From NCBI GenBank assembly GCA_024336345.1, contig JANFOG010000009.1, forward strand, positions 558,001-622,000: 64,000 nt of DNA, written 5' to 3'. Numbering within the stretch: the stretch's first letter is position 1; every line of letters starts with the position of its first letter. The translations under genes and the position numbers were made by a program. Positions 47,005 to 59,643 of this stretch are shown here, piece by piece. Below the pieces are notes generated by a model. That model was not told where the DNA came from and searched no databases. It saw only the letters and a list, made by a program, of their open reading frames with translations. The stretch is from Mariannaea sp. PMI_226 (taxonomy: Eukaryota; Ascomycota; Sordariomycetes; Hypocreales; Nectriaceae).

Positions 47005-47666
47005 TCCATATTTTTTTTATGAGATATATATATTCTCAAAGAGAGTGAATCGCCTTTAGCTAGAAACATATTTTGGTTTTTACCCAAGATTCACATTATA
47101 CTGCAGATTAATATGTGTCTTATTTATACACAGACTTATCTGGATTCTATCATGATGTTAACATCTTCTCAGGCGTCAAGATCCATACCCGTCACATGCC
47201 GTGACCCTGTCTATATATTTCGGCTGCTGTTGGCGCTGACCAAGCATGGCAATTTGAAGAACAACAATCTTTCTGTCACGCTTTGCTGCTCACCAGAGAG
47301 TAGCGGCTAGCATTTTCCAATACTGCGGGAGGAGAGACCCGTCTTCAAGGACCAAGGTAGCGGACAAGACGTCATATGGAACGGGAGGGTGGCGAGATTT
47401 GAGGCAAAGACGGGCCTATTCATGGCCATTCCTCGAATAGATTCATGGGTGTTGTTATCTTAGTACTCATAGTCTGCAAGGTAGCTACAATCACAACGTT
47501 GACAGTGACGAGAATCCGTAAGAAATGGAACATGCATCAAGCTCGCTTAATTTAACAGTCCTTTGAAGAAAACAGGTTGGAACTAGAAGTCCACAGGCCG
47601 TCAACTCAGTTACCCTAGTGACCAACGAAGACACGATTTTCCATCCAGGTGCCTAAGTTGGATGCC
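47005..47666. other. gene-free intergenic region
   Basis: Convergent 3' flanks of the serine hydrolase and the secreted protein gene. Nothing distinctive. Confidence 0.5.
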
Positions 47667-49046
47667 TCAAACCTTTTTCAGATTGTTTGCTGCCCTGCAT
47701 TCTGCCGCTTGCCTATCACATTGTCCTACTCCTCCTGCCAGCTTGCCAGAGTTCGCCGCATTTGCACACGAGTTGTGCTGGCGGTCACAGGACCGTCCAA
47801 GAGCTGCCCCCGAACCGACAAAGGTGTCCCCATCGACGGAAAAGGGTCTGTCTCCAGTGGAGGAGACTACAGGTGGGGCTTCTCCGCCGAGAGTGCCAGT
47901 GAAGACCTGAATGTTCTCACCAGAGGTATCAACTGCATTTGTTGTTTGGGCTGCGACGATAGTACTTAGAGTCCCAGGGGCGGCATTTGTGGCCACTCTG
48001 GTGATTGTAGCAGTGGCCAAAGGAGGAGCAGAGGCTGGTGGGGCTCCGGCGGGAGCATTTGTTGTCACCTCCTCGTCCAGGCAGTCATCATCATCTTCTG
48101 CAGAGGGGGAAGCATTCACAACTGAGCTAGCCACTGCGACACCAGTAGCACCTTTTCCACCCCCTGTAACAGCACTGGTAACTGTGGCCAAATCAATCTT
48201 TCCTGTCACAGATGCTACACTAAAGGAAGCCAGGTCAACAAGGTCACTAGCAAAAATGCCGCCCGTGCCTGTGAATGTTTGTGACACGCCTGCCACAGCG
48301 GAAGAGATCTCGTCCTGGGACGCATCCAGAACAAGGAGACCCTTGGAGAAGATGCATCCCAACTTTGGTTCCTCGTCATCACAAGAGTTACCAGCTCCTG
48401 TGGAATCATTTGGCTGGAGGAGTTTTGTGAGCACGCGCGCAAATTACCGTGTACTGTCAGTTGTACTTACATCACCGGGAGCAAACGTGCCACTGAGGAG
48501 GGCCAGCTCAGGATCAGCTCCAATTGCAGCGAGCTGTTTAGAAAGCTCCAGAGTAATCGCCTTGTTGAGAGCCCCTGCATTTGGCGAGGCCGGATCTTGA
48601 TGTTGCTTCAGGGCCGCGATCTCTGGGTTTACAGCCGTCTCATTGCAGAGGACGCTGGCAACTCCGACGCCTCCCGTGTTCCTCTCCAAAGCTTGAAACA
48701 ACAATGCACCGGCCATTCCTCTCAGATCCTTTGCTGCCTTGGCGTTTGTGAAAGCCTGGTCGGCAGTTTCCTGCTTCAGACAGTCTAAATTGGTGACATC
48801 GCCGGCGCCACTGGCGGCAGCGGCGTTGCCCAAAAGCCCGAATACCACATCCTCAATGCCCTTTGGGTTATCCAGGTTGAGGAATTCGCGCGTAATACCA
48901 AGTACAAAGTCGTGGGAGTGCTCTTGAGGAACCTCACGTTTGTGAATGTGGGCAATTCGTCGATGGTGCACGGCCGAGCGGTCTCCCAATGGCGATGCCA
49001 GCGCCCAGTTCAGGAGGCCATAGAGAACTACAGGATGAAACTTCAT
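47667..49046 (-). CDS. large secreted Ala/Ser/Thr-rich protein of unknown function
   Basis: Two exons (49046-48471, 48413-47667) with a 57-bp intron give 440 aa. The start chosen gives the signal peptide MKFHPVVLYGLLNWALA; an upstream in-frame ATG would hide it. A dibasic HKR site follows near residue 36, suggesting Kex2 processing. The middle contains few cysteines (DCLKQE, VLCNET, NSCDDEEPKLGCIF). Low-complexity Ala/Val/Thr and an acidic EDDDDCLDEE patch come next. The C-terminal GSGAALGRSCDRQHNSC and GVGQCDRQAAECRA form a conserved cysteine module seen in many Sordariomycete surface proteins. No GPI tail is visible. The role is unknown; a wall or matrix protein is plausible. Confidence 0.75.
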
Positions 49047-52000
49047 CTTGTTTGGTTGAAAATGAATGCGTGTATCAAGTTGTTGTTTGAGGAAGCGAGC
49101 GGACCAGCCGAACAATCACAGGAAATAAAGATTCACCGAAAAAAGAGTAATCGGTCGTAAGGAATGAATGTGAAGAGAAGGGCCATACAACGTCAAAAAA
49201 AAAAAAAAAGAAGAAGAAAAAAGAAAAAGGAAATGGAGTAAAAAGAAACAAGAACCGCGCTTGAGTCAATGTCAAAACAAACGAAAAGAGTATTGTGAAC
49301 AGCGTGGATGCTCACCATCATATATCTATTCTGTCCTACAATCTATTTGCCCCTCTTAGCTCCTGAGGAGTTATTTACTCCCTAACGTCACATTGAACTT
49401 GCGATCAGGTTACTAAGATCAGGGTCTTGATCAGGCCAAGCAAACTCCTAAGCATCTGGAAACGTCTTTATCCTTCTATCTGACGCATGGGTCAGAAGCT
49501 GGCGTCTCGAGATCTGTGTCTTGATTGGGCCGTTTACACTGCGCCGCTAGCACGAAGCGGGTTTGGAGATGGTGAAGCACGGATGCAGGCGAGGAGGCGA
49601 GTGCCGCAAGTAGGTGGGTGCAATCTCATACATATTGAGCCTCAGGTGTGGGTTTTGTAACAGGCCCCGTCACGTTTGGGCAGGGATCTTTTGGTGAAGC
49701 CACCAATTATCGTAGTGTTGCAAGACAGTGGATTAGATCAACTGAAGAAGTAATTTGTAGCAGACCTCGGATTGTTGAGTTGTAGAGTTGTATAAACGCA
49801 GCGCATCCATTGCTGGGCGTTAGGTGGACACCTCGGCATCGCCATATCGGAGTTGATGGCGATTTTGAGAATGCTGTCCGCATGGAGGCCTGGAGGATCT
49901 CATCTCCTCGAATCATAGATGCACGGTAATCGCCGCACGCTAGCAATGTCGCCCCCTTAGAAATATTTAGCTGTTTACATAATACTCATATTTTCCGAGT
50001 ATAAGCGCCCTCTCGCCAGGTTGTCCGTCTTCGATACAAATCCCGCAACGGTGATGACGCAGAATTGGTCGAGGGCAGGATGGATTGAGCTTGTGTTGAA
50101 ACGCAGGCCTAAACCCTTGTCATATACTGGAACCTAGAGAATCGGGTAGAATTGGCTCAGAGAGGAAGAGTACCAAGATTGGGATGGAGTTTGGTGACTA
50201 GATTGCTGCTTGTGTGGTGATTCTGATGGCGGTAAGAGCAGGTCTCAACTGGAAGACGTTGCTTCCACACGGTGAGCGGTAGTAGAATAACTATTGTATC
50301 AAGATACCTTTACTACTACTGTCATCAATTTTCAGAATGCACCAGAGTATTCCATCTTGTAGTAGCTCTTTGCTTTCACTGGCATACTTCGCAGTCCCCG
50401 GTTTGATCCCAACATAGCACTGCTTGACAATCTAAAACATGAGGGTGCCATTTGTTACATGGCCTTTATAAATTATGTTTTCTAGACATTTGGATATCTA
50501 ATTTAGTGGACTCACGCAGTCTTGATGATAATCAGGGAGGTGACAAGATATCATCTTCATCGCATGTCGCACCTGTTGTTTGATTCCATAAGTCAACCTA
50601 ATTATCATAATGAGGAACGCCAAGCCTACAGACGAACTACAGATAAGGTGCCTGATATTAAATTGTCTTCACATAAGGCCCGTTCAAGCACCTTTCCCGC
50701 AAGGAATCTCTCCACGATTTAATCCTGAAACAGGTTATCGTGGATTGCCTTCATGCAATACAAGATGTGAGTAAACAGTTCAAAGAATCAAGTAGTCCCT
50801 CAGTATTAGGAGCGATGGAGAATTTACTTAGGCATGTGATTGCTTTAAAACCTTCGGTTGGGGTTGAGATTGATGGGAGCAGGGAGACCTGTATTTTCTC
50901 TCCCAACTTTAGAGAGCCCAGTTATGACCCGCGAACCATATCTCATATTGGTGTTGATATCCCGAGATACGAGTTGAAAGCTCAGACTAAAGAATGGTGG
51001 CTGATTTCGAAGCAATAACAGAAAATTAGAGGCTTATTTCGTATCTAAGCTGCAACATATAACCATAAAGAAAGAGAAGGAAGATCAATACCAACCAAAG
51101 AGAAGGAGAGAACTCAGATGGATTCCACTAAAGTATAAGTCTTTCAATTCTCCAATAGCGTTTACAAAGGTGCTGTCTCGGCCAACATCATTACATACAT
51201 ATGAGACCAGGTAAAGACCAATTAGCTCACATTCTAGACTAGGAAACTTTCTCAAGGCATGGATCTTATTTTAATTGAGAAGTTCACTTGAATTCTGACC
51301 ATAAAATTCACTCCTTCCCTCAAACATGTGTTTGGCACGAGGGCCCTATGCGAGGCACAATGAGAATATACCAAGAGTAGCGTCTCCAGAGTCCATATAT
51401 CTCCTCCCTAACTATCAGTGTGATCAAGAAGGTTGTGAGATCAAGTTCAAGTTTTTCTTTTCAACTCTCTAATCACAAGAATGAATGGGTACCGATATAA
51501 GGGCACCGGAGCGCACCCGGGGGGGTTGTGATGAAAAAGCCAAACTTGAAGTCACAGGCACATGATCCACTACTTACAGTGGTCGAATGCATAATACGTC
51601 GTCGAGGTTCTCGGACAGAACTAGGTAGATTACGGATAGACTACTTCATACCTCAACCCATAATGAATCCCACTATCATCTAGTTGCAAGGAGCGAGGGA
51701 TATCGGCGATGCCTAGGTGGTATAACGCATGTGACCATATTCAAAGCAAATCCCGTGCTGGAGATTTCTCTGCGAGATGATGTTCGAGGGGTACCTATTG
51801 GGAGAAATTGTATCATGTAAGCCGACAGTCATGGGCAAGGCAATCCAATGAAGACACACATTTCCTAAAGAGTCACATCTCAAAGGGGGTCAATGATGTC
51901 TTGAAAATAAGTGTACTGTGTAACCTCTGCTGTTGTACAGATTACGATCGGATTCTTTCCGTCAAATACCTCTGGATTGGTGGAAATCGCACCTCATACG

Positions 52001-53645
52001 AAGAAAATATTCCCGGCTCCGTCATAATGCTACCCTGCCACCCTGCCACCCTACCAACTTAATCAACCCCGCGCGCCTCGTGTTGGTGTCCTACCAACCT
52101 GCAGCGTACTCCATACATGTCTCTGAAGAAACCTACCATAATGGAGTGTAAAGTTCCAATGTGACGGTGACGGTACTATTGAACTGAATATCCGGGTAAA
52201 CCATCGTGGTTGCTCAATTGAAGGAATGCGGTAATTTGAAGCAGGATGTGACGGCAGCCAAAGCAAGAGCGGTGAATCTGAAGTTGATATGATTCTTTCT
52301 CTAGCTCTAACAATCATTTTATGTACTTCTACAGACTAGAAAACTATTGCAATGCGATAATCATATGAGGCCGACCAACATATCCCGTTACACAGCAGGC
52401 AGTAGCGCTCAGAATGAAATCCGATGATTGCCAGCAACGGATAATTATAACATTGATGTTGCAATCGCCAAGCAAAGTGGTCTGATTTCTTGTCTTCCCG
52501 CTTACCACCATTGTCTTGAACTAGCAGGGGCGTTTACCGGTGTGTTGTTCTCCGCTTGGCTGACGTTGCGGGCGTCGTATTCTTCCCCACCAGCATTCGC
52601 TGCTACGGTTCATAATACGCTCGTCAGGCAGGTCGAAGCGAAAGGGTCGGTAAGAATTAGTATTAGACGAGGCATTCGATAACTGATCGGCTACCTCACC
52701 CCGCACTTTGATGCATAATCTGGGGTGCAGGAATCCTGATAGAGTGAGCGGCCAGCATCCCATTGGATCAGCATCTTCGCGGATATATGAAGGGAATGTC
52801 ACGACACAGCTCCTTGATATGAACAAGGTAGTAATATTCCAATGAGAGAAAGGTTCCATACGTTTACTATTACCTCTTCCCTGGCTGATTCCTCGAGGTT
52901 AAAGTTGCAATCCCCGCATCCATATCCAAACAAAATCCCGGATAGCTCGGGGAGATTGGTCAAGGACGAACGTTGACCGGTAGATCTAGTTCATTTATCC
53001 GTTGCAGGTATACAATGCAAATGGAGCATCAGGCATCCAGACTGAATAGGAGAGGAATTATATGCCATATCCCGGATATCGTTTTGCGACCTATCATTGA
53101 GAGCGGAGGTTCGGACTCGGAAGATCTATACATGACGACCAACGGTAGGGAGAATTCACCAATGAAAACGCCTTGTCATATTGCCAAAGGACCTTGACTC
53201 TGCTTCAATAATTCCATAACGGCTTCGTTTGATGATTTAGAATAAGTTGCCGAGCCGCAGCTTCCCCGCCTCTTAATATGAGTCGCGAAGCAGGCCACGG
53301 CAAAGGCATTCGGGGACCTTACGCTCAAGAAGTCTGAGAGCTAGTGTGGCATTCAGTCCTAAACCGAAAGCCATATTCATTCACCATTGGTGCCCGCAGT
53401 TCCTTCAAGAGGGGTTTGCATGGAGTGATTGTCGTGATGATGCCTCATTGAGCAACTTGCGTTGCCAAGTTTGAGTTTGCGGACGTTTCTCGGGAAGCTG
53501 GAATCTTCGAGAGAAAGTTTGGTGAAAATCAAAGGGTATATAAGCGTATGTTCAATGGGAAATCATGATCAAGATATCAAGATATCAAACTTGATGAATC
53601 CTCTTTCCTCGTCTTAACTATAGCACTGATATCAATCAATTCATC
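49047..53645. other. long gene-free region
   Basis: About 4.6 kb. A poly-A/purine tract (about 49196-49235) sits in the 5' region of the secreted protein gene. The only frame of note, 50740-51018 (92 codons), has no recognisable domain. The last 150 bp are the alcohol oxidase promoter, with tandem AAGATATC copies near 53572-53586. I see no intact transposon. Confidence 0.5.
53537..53543 (+). promoter_or_regulatory. TATA-box-like TATATAA upstream of alcohol oxidase
   Basis: TATATAA in GGGTATATAAGCG, 103 bp before the alcohol oxidase start codon; the position suits a strongly induced gene. Confidence 0.5.
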
Positions 53646-56274
53646 ATGGCAACCGATTTTGCCCAGTATAATAGCTCCCTTCCGGAGGAGTTTGACATCA
53701 TCGTATGCGGAGGTCAGTATATTTGATCGTGAAAAACACGACCAGGCAAGCATTAACAATAATTAGGTGGCTCTTGTGGTTGCGTCGTTGCCGGACGGTA
53801 AGTCGTTCATCCACAGCCCCAGCCTCAACGCCAACACTGCAACTAACGAATGACAGCCTCGCCAACCTGGACCACAACTTGAAGGTTCTTCTCATTGAAG
53901 CCGGAGAAAATAACCTAAACAATCCTTGGGTCTTTCGTCCGGGAATTTACCCACGGAATATGAAATTGGATTCCAAGACTGCTTCATTTTATGAATCGCA
54001 GCCTTCCAAATGGCTCAACGGCCGCAAGGCCGTTGTCCCTGCCGCTCATATCCTCGGAGGAGGCTCTAGTATTAACTTCATGATGTAAGAGTTCTTCTAA
54101 CCATATACCACTTCACACTCGAGCTATAGTGCTAATTGAATACAAATAGGTATACAAGAGCAAGCGCGAGTGACTAGTAAGTGTTATTCGTCTTCGCCGT
54201 GAGACTTTGGTGTATAGCTGGGTACCTAACGTACATAGCGATGACTTTCAGGCCAAGGGATGGAAGACTGAGGAGCTTCTTCCACTGTAAGTTTAACAAG
54301 TTTCTAAAACATATCTAGCAGCAGCCACTGACATATCGTTTCATAGGATGAGAAAGCATGAAACCTATCAAAGGGCATCCGGAAATCGGGATATTCACGG
54401 TTTCGAGGGCCCGATCAAAGTCTCCTTTGGAAACTACACGTACCCTATTAAAGAAGACTTTTTGAGAGCTGCTGAATCCCAGGGTATTCCTGTCGTTGAC
54501 GATCTTCAAGACTTGACTACTGCCCATGGAGCAGAGCACTGGCTCAAATGGATCAACAGGGACACTGGTCGCCGAAGTGATTCGGCTCACGCTTGTGAGT
54601 TTTTCAAAGGCACCGCCGCCAACGTTTAGGATGTCGCTGATCTCGATTCTATAGATGTCCATGCAACGCGTGCAGTGCACAGCAACTTGTACCTTGCCAC
54701 TAGCACAAAGGTGGAGAAAGTCATTCTCGAGAATGGCCGAGCCGTTGGTGTTCAGACTGTTCCCACAAAGCCACTTGGTGGAGGACAAGTCCCCAGGCGC
54801 ACATTCCGTGCTCGCAAGCAAATCGTCGTCTCGGGTGGCACCTTGTCTTCTCCATTGATCCTTCAGCGATCAGGCATTGGTAATCCTGAGAAGCTTAAGC
54901 AAGTTGGCGTCAACTGTCTTGTTAACCTTCCTGGTGTCGGTCTCAACTTCCAGGATCATTATCTCACATTCTCTGTTTTCAGAGCCAAGCCTGATACGGA
55001 GAGTTTTGACGACTTTGTGAGAGGGGATCCAGAAGTCCAGAAGCGTAAGTGGTTTAACCCTCGAGATTTCTCACTGTCTGTGGCAGTCACTTATGCCAAG
55101 GGGTATTATTAGGAGTTTTTGATCAATGGCACCATAACGGAACCGGACCTCTTGCTACAAATGGCATTGAGGCGGGTGTCAAAATCAGACCCACCAAAGA
55201 AGAGCTCAAGGAGTTTGAGAGTTGGCCAACGCCTCATTTTGGAGATGGATGGAAGAGCTATTTCCAAAACAAGCCTGACAAACCAGTGATGCACTACTCC
55301 GTTATTGCAGGTTGGTTTGGTGACCACATGCTCATGTAAGTAAAGCCCTTGTCGGCCTGCCAACAGTGCATCTTGCTAAAGTACCCTTACAAAAGGCCCC
55401 CCGGCAAGTTCTTCACCATGTTCCACTTCCTGGAGTACCCCTTCTCACGAGGAAGCACTCATATCAAGAGTGCTGACCCCTACGAAACTCCCAACTTCGA
55501 CGCAGGCTTCATGAATGATGAGCGAGACATGGTCCCAATGGTTTGGGGTTATATCAAGTCTCGAGAGACTGCGCGTCGCATGGATGCATATGCTGGAGAA
55601 GTTCAGAACATGGTATGCGACTCGAATGCCTTTGAGAGAATATTGATACTAATACAGTACAGCATCCTGTCTTTGACTATGATTCACCAGCTCGCACCCA
55701 TGACATGGACCTTGATACTACCAAGGCATATGCTCTTCCAGGTAACCTTACTGCCGGAATTGGCCATGGAAGCTGGTCTCGACCTCTTCCCGAGGCTGAG
55801 AATAAAGCTGCTACCAATATCTTAAGTTCTAACAAGGTCAACTCCCGTGGTGAGTTGAACTACAGCGAGAGTGATATCAAGGCAATTGAAGAATGGGTCA
55901 AGCATCATGTGGAGAGCACATGGCACTCGCTCGGTACTTGCTCGATGGCCCCTCGAGAGGGTAATAGCATCGTGAAGCATGGCGTTTTGGATGAGAGACT
56001 CAACGTCCATGGTGTGAAGGGCCTGAAGGTTGCTGATCTTAGTATCTGCCCAGATAATGTTGGCTGCAACACGTAAGTAACCTCCACACTCGAGGCTGGT
56101 AATAAGGGAACCCCATGTTTAACGAATTTGTACAGATACTCCACCGCCTTGCTCATTGGAGAAAAGGCAGCAATGTTGGTCGCTGAGGATCTGGGGTACT
56201 CTGGGGAGGCTTTGGATATGAAGGTTCCCACCTATAATGCTCCGGGAGAGTTGACGGTGCCGTACCGTCTCTAA
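53646..56274 (+). CDS. alcohol (methanol) oxidase, GMC oxidoreductase
   Basis: Eleven exons, joined at 53712/53767, 53797/53857, 54084/54150, 54176/54239, 54286/54347, 54594/54655, 55044/55113, 55335/55396, 55612/55663 and 56072/56136. They give a 675-aa flavoprotein close to the AOX/MOX subfamily throughout. It oxidises short primary alcohols with O2 to aldehyde and H2O2. The FAD Rossmann motif is IIVCGGGSCG (residues 18-27). Other conserved blocks are LIEAGENNLNNPWVFRPG, ILGGGSSINFMMYTRASASDY, GAEHWLKWINRDTGRR, LVNLPGVGLNFQDHY and the active-site ESTWHSLGTCSMAPRE. The ending is NVGCNTYSTALLIGEK. AOX enzymes are peroxisomal, but here the C-terminus is TVPYRL, not a canonical SKL-like PTS1. 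Two exons are only about 30 nt. In plant-associated fungi this enzyme uses methanol from pectin. Confidence 0.93.
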
Positions 56275-57627
56275 GTCGAGTCATGAAGGAAATCGAAAGG
56301 GGTAGGCAGGTCTTGCAGGGAGAGGGTGATGTACTTTCGAACTTGAACATTATTTTTCTAGTCCAAATTGCCATTTTAGGTCGTCTGTATCAAATTGAAG
56401 GATCGCGAACGCAACCAAGGTACGAAGTACGTCTGAGTTTTTGCTGGACGCATAAGCACTAAACCGACTGGACTCCCCGATCGCATCGGAGGAAGACCCT
56501 AATAGACATCCTGTGTAGTTGCTCCATTGGCTTTTTTTCTTCTTTTTTTTCCTTTTGTGTTATTATGCGAGTTTCGTGACTCGTGACTAGCACACAGACC
56601 GGTGAGAAGAAAAGAAAACCGGTGAAACCTTGATAATAAGTACAACAATATGGAATGGAAGCCAGCCACGCACAGCATGAAAAGAAAAATTTCTTCCCTA
56701 GCCGACGCGGCATTCGCCGGATCGCCGCGGCACTTGAGCCCTCCGCCTCACCGGCGCTACCACGGGGCTAAGCGGGTCCAACTCGGGTGCGGTAGGGCTT
56801 CTAGAAAATCTATTACGAAAAATTAATCCACCTCTTAGCCAAGGGCATGAGCAAGTTGAGCATCAAAGTTGAGGCTGGCTTGGTTGAATTAGGTAATGCT
56901 CTTGTCGGGGCCTCTGACACTTAAGAGTTTTCAAAACACATTGCGATCAGCCATGATACTGTTCGGGTGACTGTTCTGGTTGGACCAGGAATCACCTACA
57001 GTACAGTAATCAATCAATCACCTGGACGATTCAGTAGTCGATAACCCAGTTAAATACTCATCTGCTCACTATGTATACATACATACACAAAAATCTCATC
57101 TCAAATAATGTTTTCAACCTGCTCAATTCCTTCTGATTACCTCAACCCGTTCCATCCCATCTTGGATCCGTGCTCATGCGGCTTATAATGAAACATCAAA
57201 TACGCCCTGCCGAAGACGAATGACTTTTATTCCCGTATGCGCTGTGGGTATTCAAGGTGAATCCTACGGACTAAGTGGAGATACCGGTTGTCAAGTTTTC
57301 TCTTCCATCGCCCCAACATGCTAATCATGACCAGGAGGCTCCTCACCTGTTGCCACTTTTAGCTTAAGTGGACACTCACCTACATTGATGTCTTTCTCTG
57401 ACATATAGATTCTCAGAAACCCCATTACAATGGGACTCTCTCTCTCAGTCTAGTTTCTTTGAGAAAACAAACTCTGTCTTTTGTCGCCATCAATTGGGCT
57501 TTTCGAGGGATTCCTTGTCAATTCCACTCCTGGTTGTGAGCAACCAGCAACGGCCGCAGAGGACCCAGTCAAACAAAAGAAGAGAGGCAAGGTTGTCGAT
57601 CAACACTCCTACCGAACACATTTCATC
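56275..57627. other. gene-free intergenic region
   Basis: About 1.35 kb between the alcohol oxidase 3' end and the amino-acid permease start. Contains no recognisable gene; the right end is the permease leader. Confidence 0.5.
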
Positions 57628-59070
57628 ATGCCTGATCAAGTGATTCCGACGCCCTCTTCGGGTCCGGCAAATTCCAACGATGCAAAGCCTTCACCCAAGG
57701 TGGGAAACACGGCCGGAACACTCCCAGGCGACTACAGCCAGGCCATGCTTGACGATACGGCTGAAGTCAGTGATGATCGACTAAAGCGTATTGCAGCAGA
57801 TGGAAATGCCTTCTTCCACCGTTTAGGGTGGAAGCGTCTGTCCGTTGTCTTGGTCGTAGAGGCTATCGCCCTCGGCTCACTCAGTCTCCCCAAAGCTTTC
57901 CACGCCTTGGGCATGATCCTCGGCGTCATTCTCACTGTCTTCCTCGGAGCAGTTGCCATCTTTACTAGCTACATTATCGGTCGAATCAAGCTCGCTTATC
58001 CTGAAATTTCGCACTATGCTGACGCAGGCCGCCTCCTCTTCGGCCGTATTGGTTATGAAGTTTTCGGTGTCGCATTTGTGCTGGAGCTGTTACTGACTGT
58101 CGGCTCGCACGCACTGACGGGAAGTATTGCACTCGTCACCATCAACGGGGGTCATGTCTGCTCTATCGCTTTCTCAGCCGTCTCAGCTGTCATCCTTCTC
58201 ATCCTCGCCATCCCGCCCTCCTTCTCCGAGGTGGCCATACTCGGTTACATCGACTTTGTCTCTATCATCGCCGCCATCGGAATCACAATCATTGCCACAG
58301 GAATTCGTGCTACCGATTCTCCCACGGGGCTATCTGGTGTAGACTGGTCCGCGTATCCCAAGGACGATTTGAGTTTCTCCGAAGCCTTTGTCGCTGTGAG
58401 CAACATTGTCTTCGCTTATAGCTTTGCAATCGGTCAGTTTTCTTTCATGGATGAGATGCACACGCCCAAGGATTATATGAAGTCCATCTGGGCCAGCGGT
58501 GTTACTCAAATCTTGATTTATACTCTCACTGGCGCCATCTGCTATGCATTCATTGGATCTACTGTTCAATCACCTGCTCTTCTCTCTGCTGGATCTCTTG
58601 TGTCAAAAGTCGCTTTTGGCATAGCTTTGCCTGTCATCTTTATTTCTGGCTCCATCAACACGACAGTTGCTCTCCGCTATGTCCATGGCCGATTATTCAA
58701 GGACTCCATTATTCGGTATATAAATACACCCATGGGATGGGCTAGTTGGATCGGAATCGTGGCCATCTTCACCGTCATCGCTTGGGTCATTGCCGAGGCC
58801 ATCCCTATCTTCTCCGACCTCCTGTCTCTCGCCTCTGCTCTCTTCGTCTCCGGATTCTCTTTCTATCTTCCTGGTCTCATGTGGTTCCGTTTCCTGTGCG
58901 ACGGGAAATGGTACTCTCGAAAGAACATTTGGATGAGCCTTGGAAGCATCGTCGCCCTAGTCATTGGCCTCGTCGTGCTAGGTGCTGGTACATATTCCAC
59001 CATCAAAGACATTGTAAATGCTACCTCAACTTCACGTCTGATGCCTTTCGCTGACACTATAGCAGATTGA
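57628..59070 (+). CDS. AAAP-family neutral amino-acid permease (Mtr-like)
   Basis: An intronless 480-aa transporter of the amino acid/auxin permease family. A hydrophilic N-terminal tail of about 75 residues precedes about 11 membrane segments. Typical motifs are HRLGWKRLSVVLVVEAIALGSLSLPKAF at TM1, YADAGRLLFGRIGYEVFG, NIVFAYSFAIGQFSFMDEM (the TM6 loop) and ALLSAGSLVSKVAFG. The arrangement and length match fungal Mtr-like aromatic/aliphatic amino-acid importers of the plasma membrane. The start is the first ATG; the frame is open further upstream but has no other ATG. No intron is needed. Substrate preference is not predictable. Confidence 0.9.
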   Translation: MPDQVIPTPSSGPANSNDAKPSPKVGNTAGTLPGDYSQAMLDDTAEVSDDRLKRIAADGNAFFHRLGWKRLSVVLVVEAIALGSLSLPKAFHALGMILGVILTVFLGAVAIFTSYIIGRIKLAYPEISHYADAGRLLFGRIGYEVFGVAFVLELLLTVGSHALTGSIALVTINGGHVCSIAFSAVSAVILLILAIPPSFSEVAILGYIDFVSIIAAIGITIIATGIRATDSPTGLSGVDWSAYPKDDLSFSEAFVAVSNIVFAYSFAIGQFSFMDEMHTPKDYMKSIWASGVTQILIYTLTGAICYAFIGSTVQSPALLSAGSLVSKVAFGIALPVIFISGSINTTVALRYVHGRLFKDSIIRYINTPMGWASWIGIVAIFTVIAWVIAEAIPIFSDLLSLASALFVSGFSFYLPGLMWFRFLCDGKWYSRKNIWMSLGSIVALVIGLVVLGAGTYSTIKDIVNATSTSRLMPFADTIAD

Positions 59071-59643
59071 CCAAATCTCAAACGGCACTGACCACAGTCC
59101 TTTCACATGCAGAGCAGTCTAGATCTACCTTAATGAGGTGAGAAAATGACTATCAAGCTCATATAATGCTTTGGGATAGATGAAACGAGCAAATCAACTC
59201 TCGTGTTTTGTCCAAACACAGATGCAGAGACTTTGCAGGAGAGGTAAAAATAAAACAGTAATGCGATGTAAATAAGCCGTTATAAACAAAACTATACAAT
59301 TATCCGTATATGATGAATATGCTCGAATGCTCCCGTGCTCTCTTTTAGGTTCTTCAAGAGAGATTAGCTGATGAAGGAAATCTAGCTACATATAAATTGT
59401 GAATCGCTAATGGTAAAAAAAAAAAAGGCACTATATGCGTACTTCATCTCTATAGCCACTCCTAAAGGAGGGGTCGACCGTGGATCCTCCGAAGAAGTCG
59501 ACTGAAACCCATGCACGAAATGATTTGGATATCTAATAGGCGCGCGCGTGTGTGTGTGTGTAAAAAAGAAAAAACTGTGCTTGCTACCCTCCCGCCAATG
59601 GTGAACTATTGCGCATAGTCAAGCAAATCGCAAGAAACAGGCT
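59071..59643. other. gene-free intergenic region
   Basis: Convergent 3' flanks of the amino-acid permease and the siderophore transporter. Contains the CG/TG microsatellite at 59540-59561. Confidence 0.5.
59540..59561. repeat. (CG)n(TG)n microsatellite
   Basis: CGCGCGCG passing directly into TGTGTGTGTGTG, followed by an A-run. Alternating purine-pyrimidine sequence of this type can form Z-DNA; it lies between two 3' ends. Confidence 0.85.

Noticed and set aside
50740..51018. 92-codon open frame in gene-free DNA
   Set aside because: No domain, no plausible neighbouring exons, and stops close by; compatible with chance.
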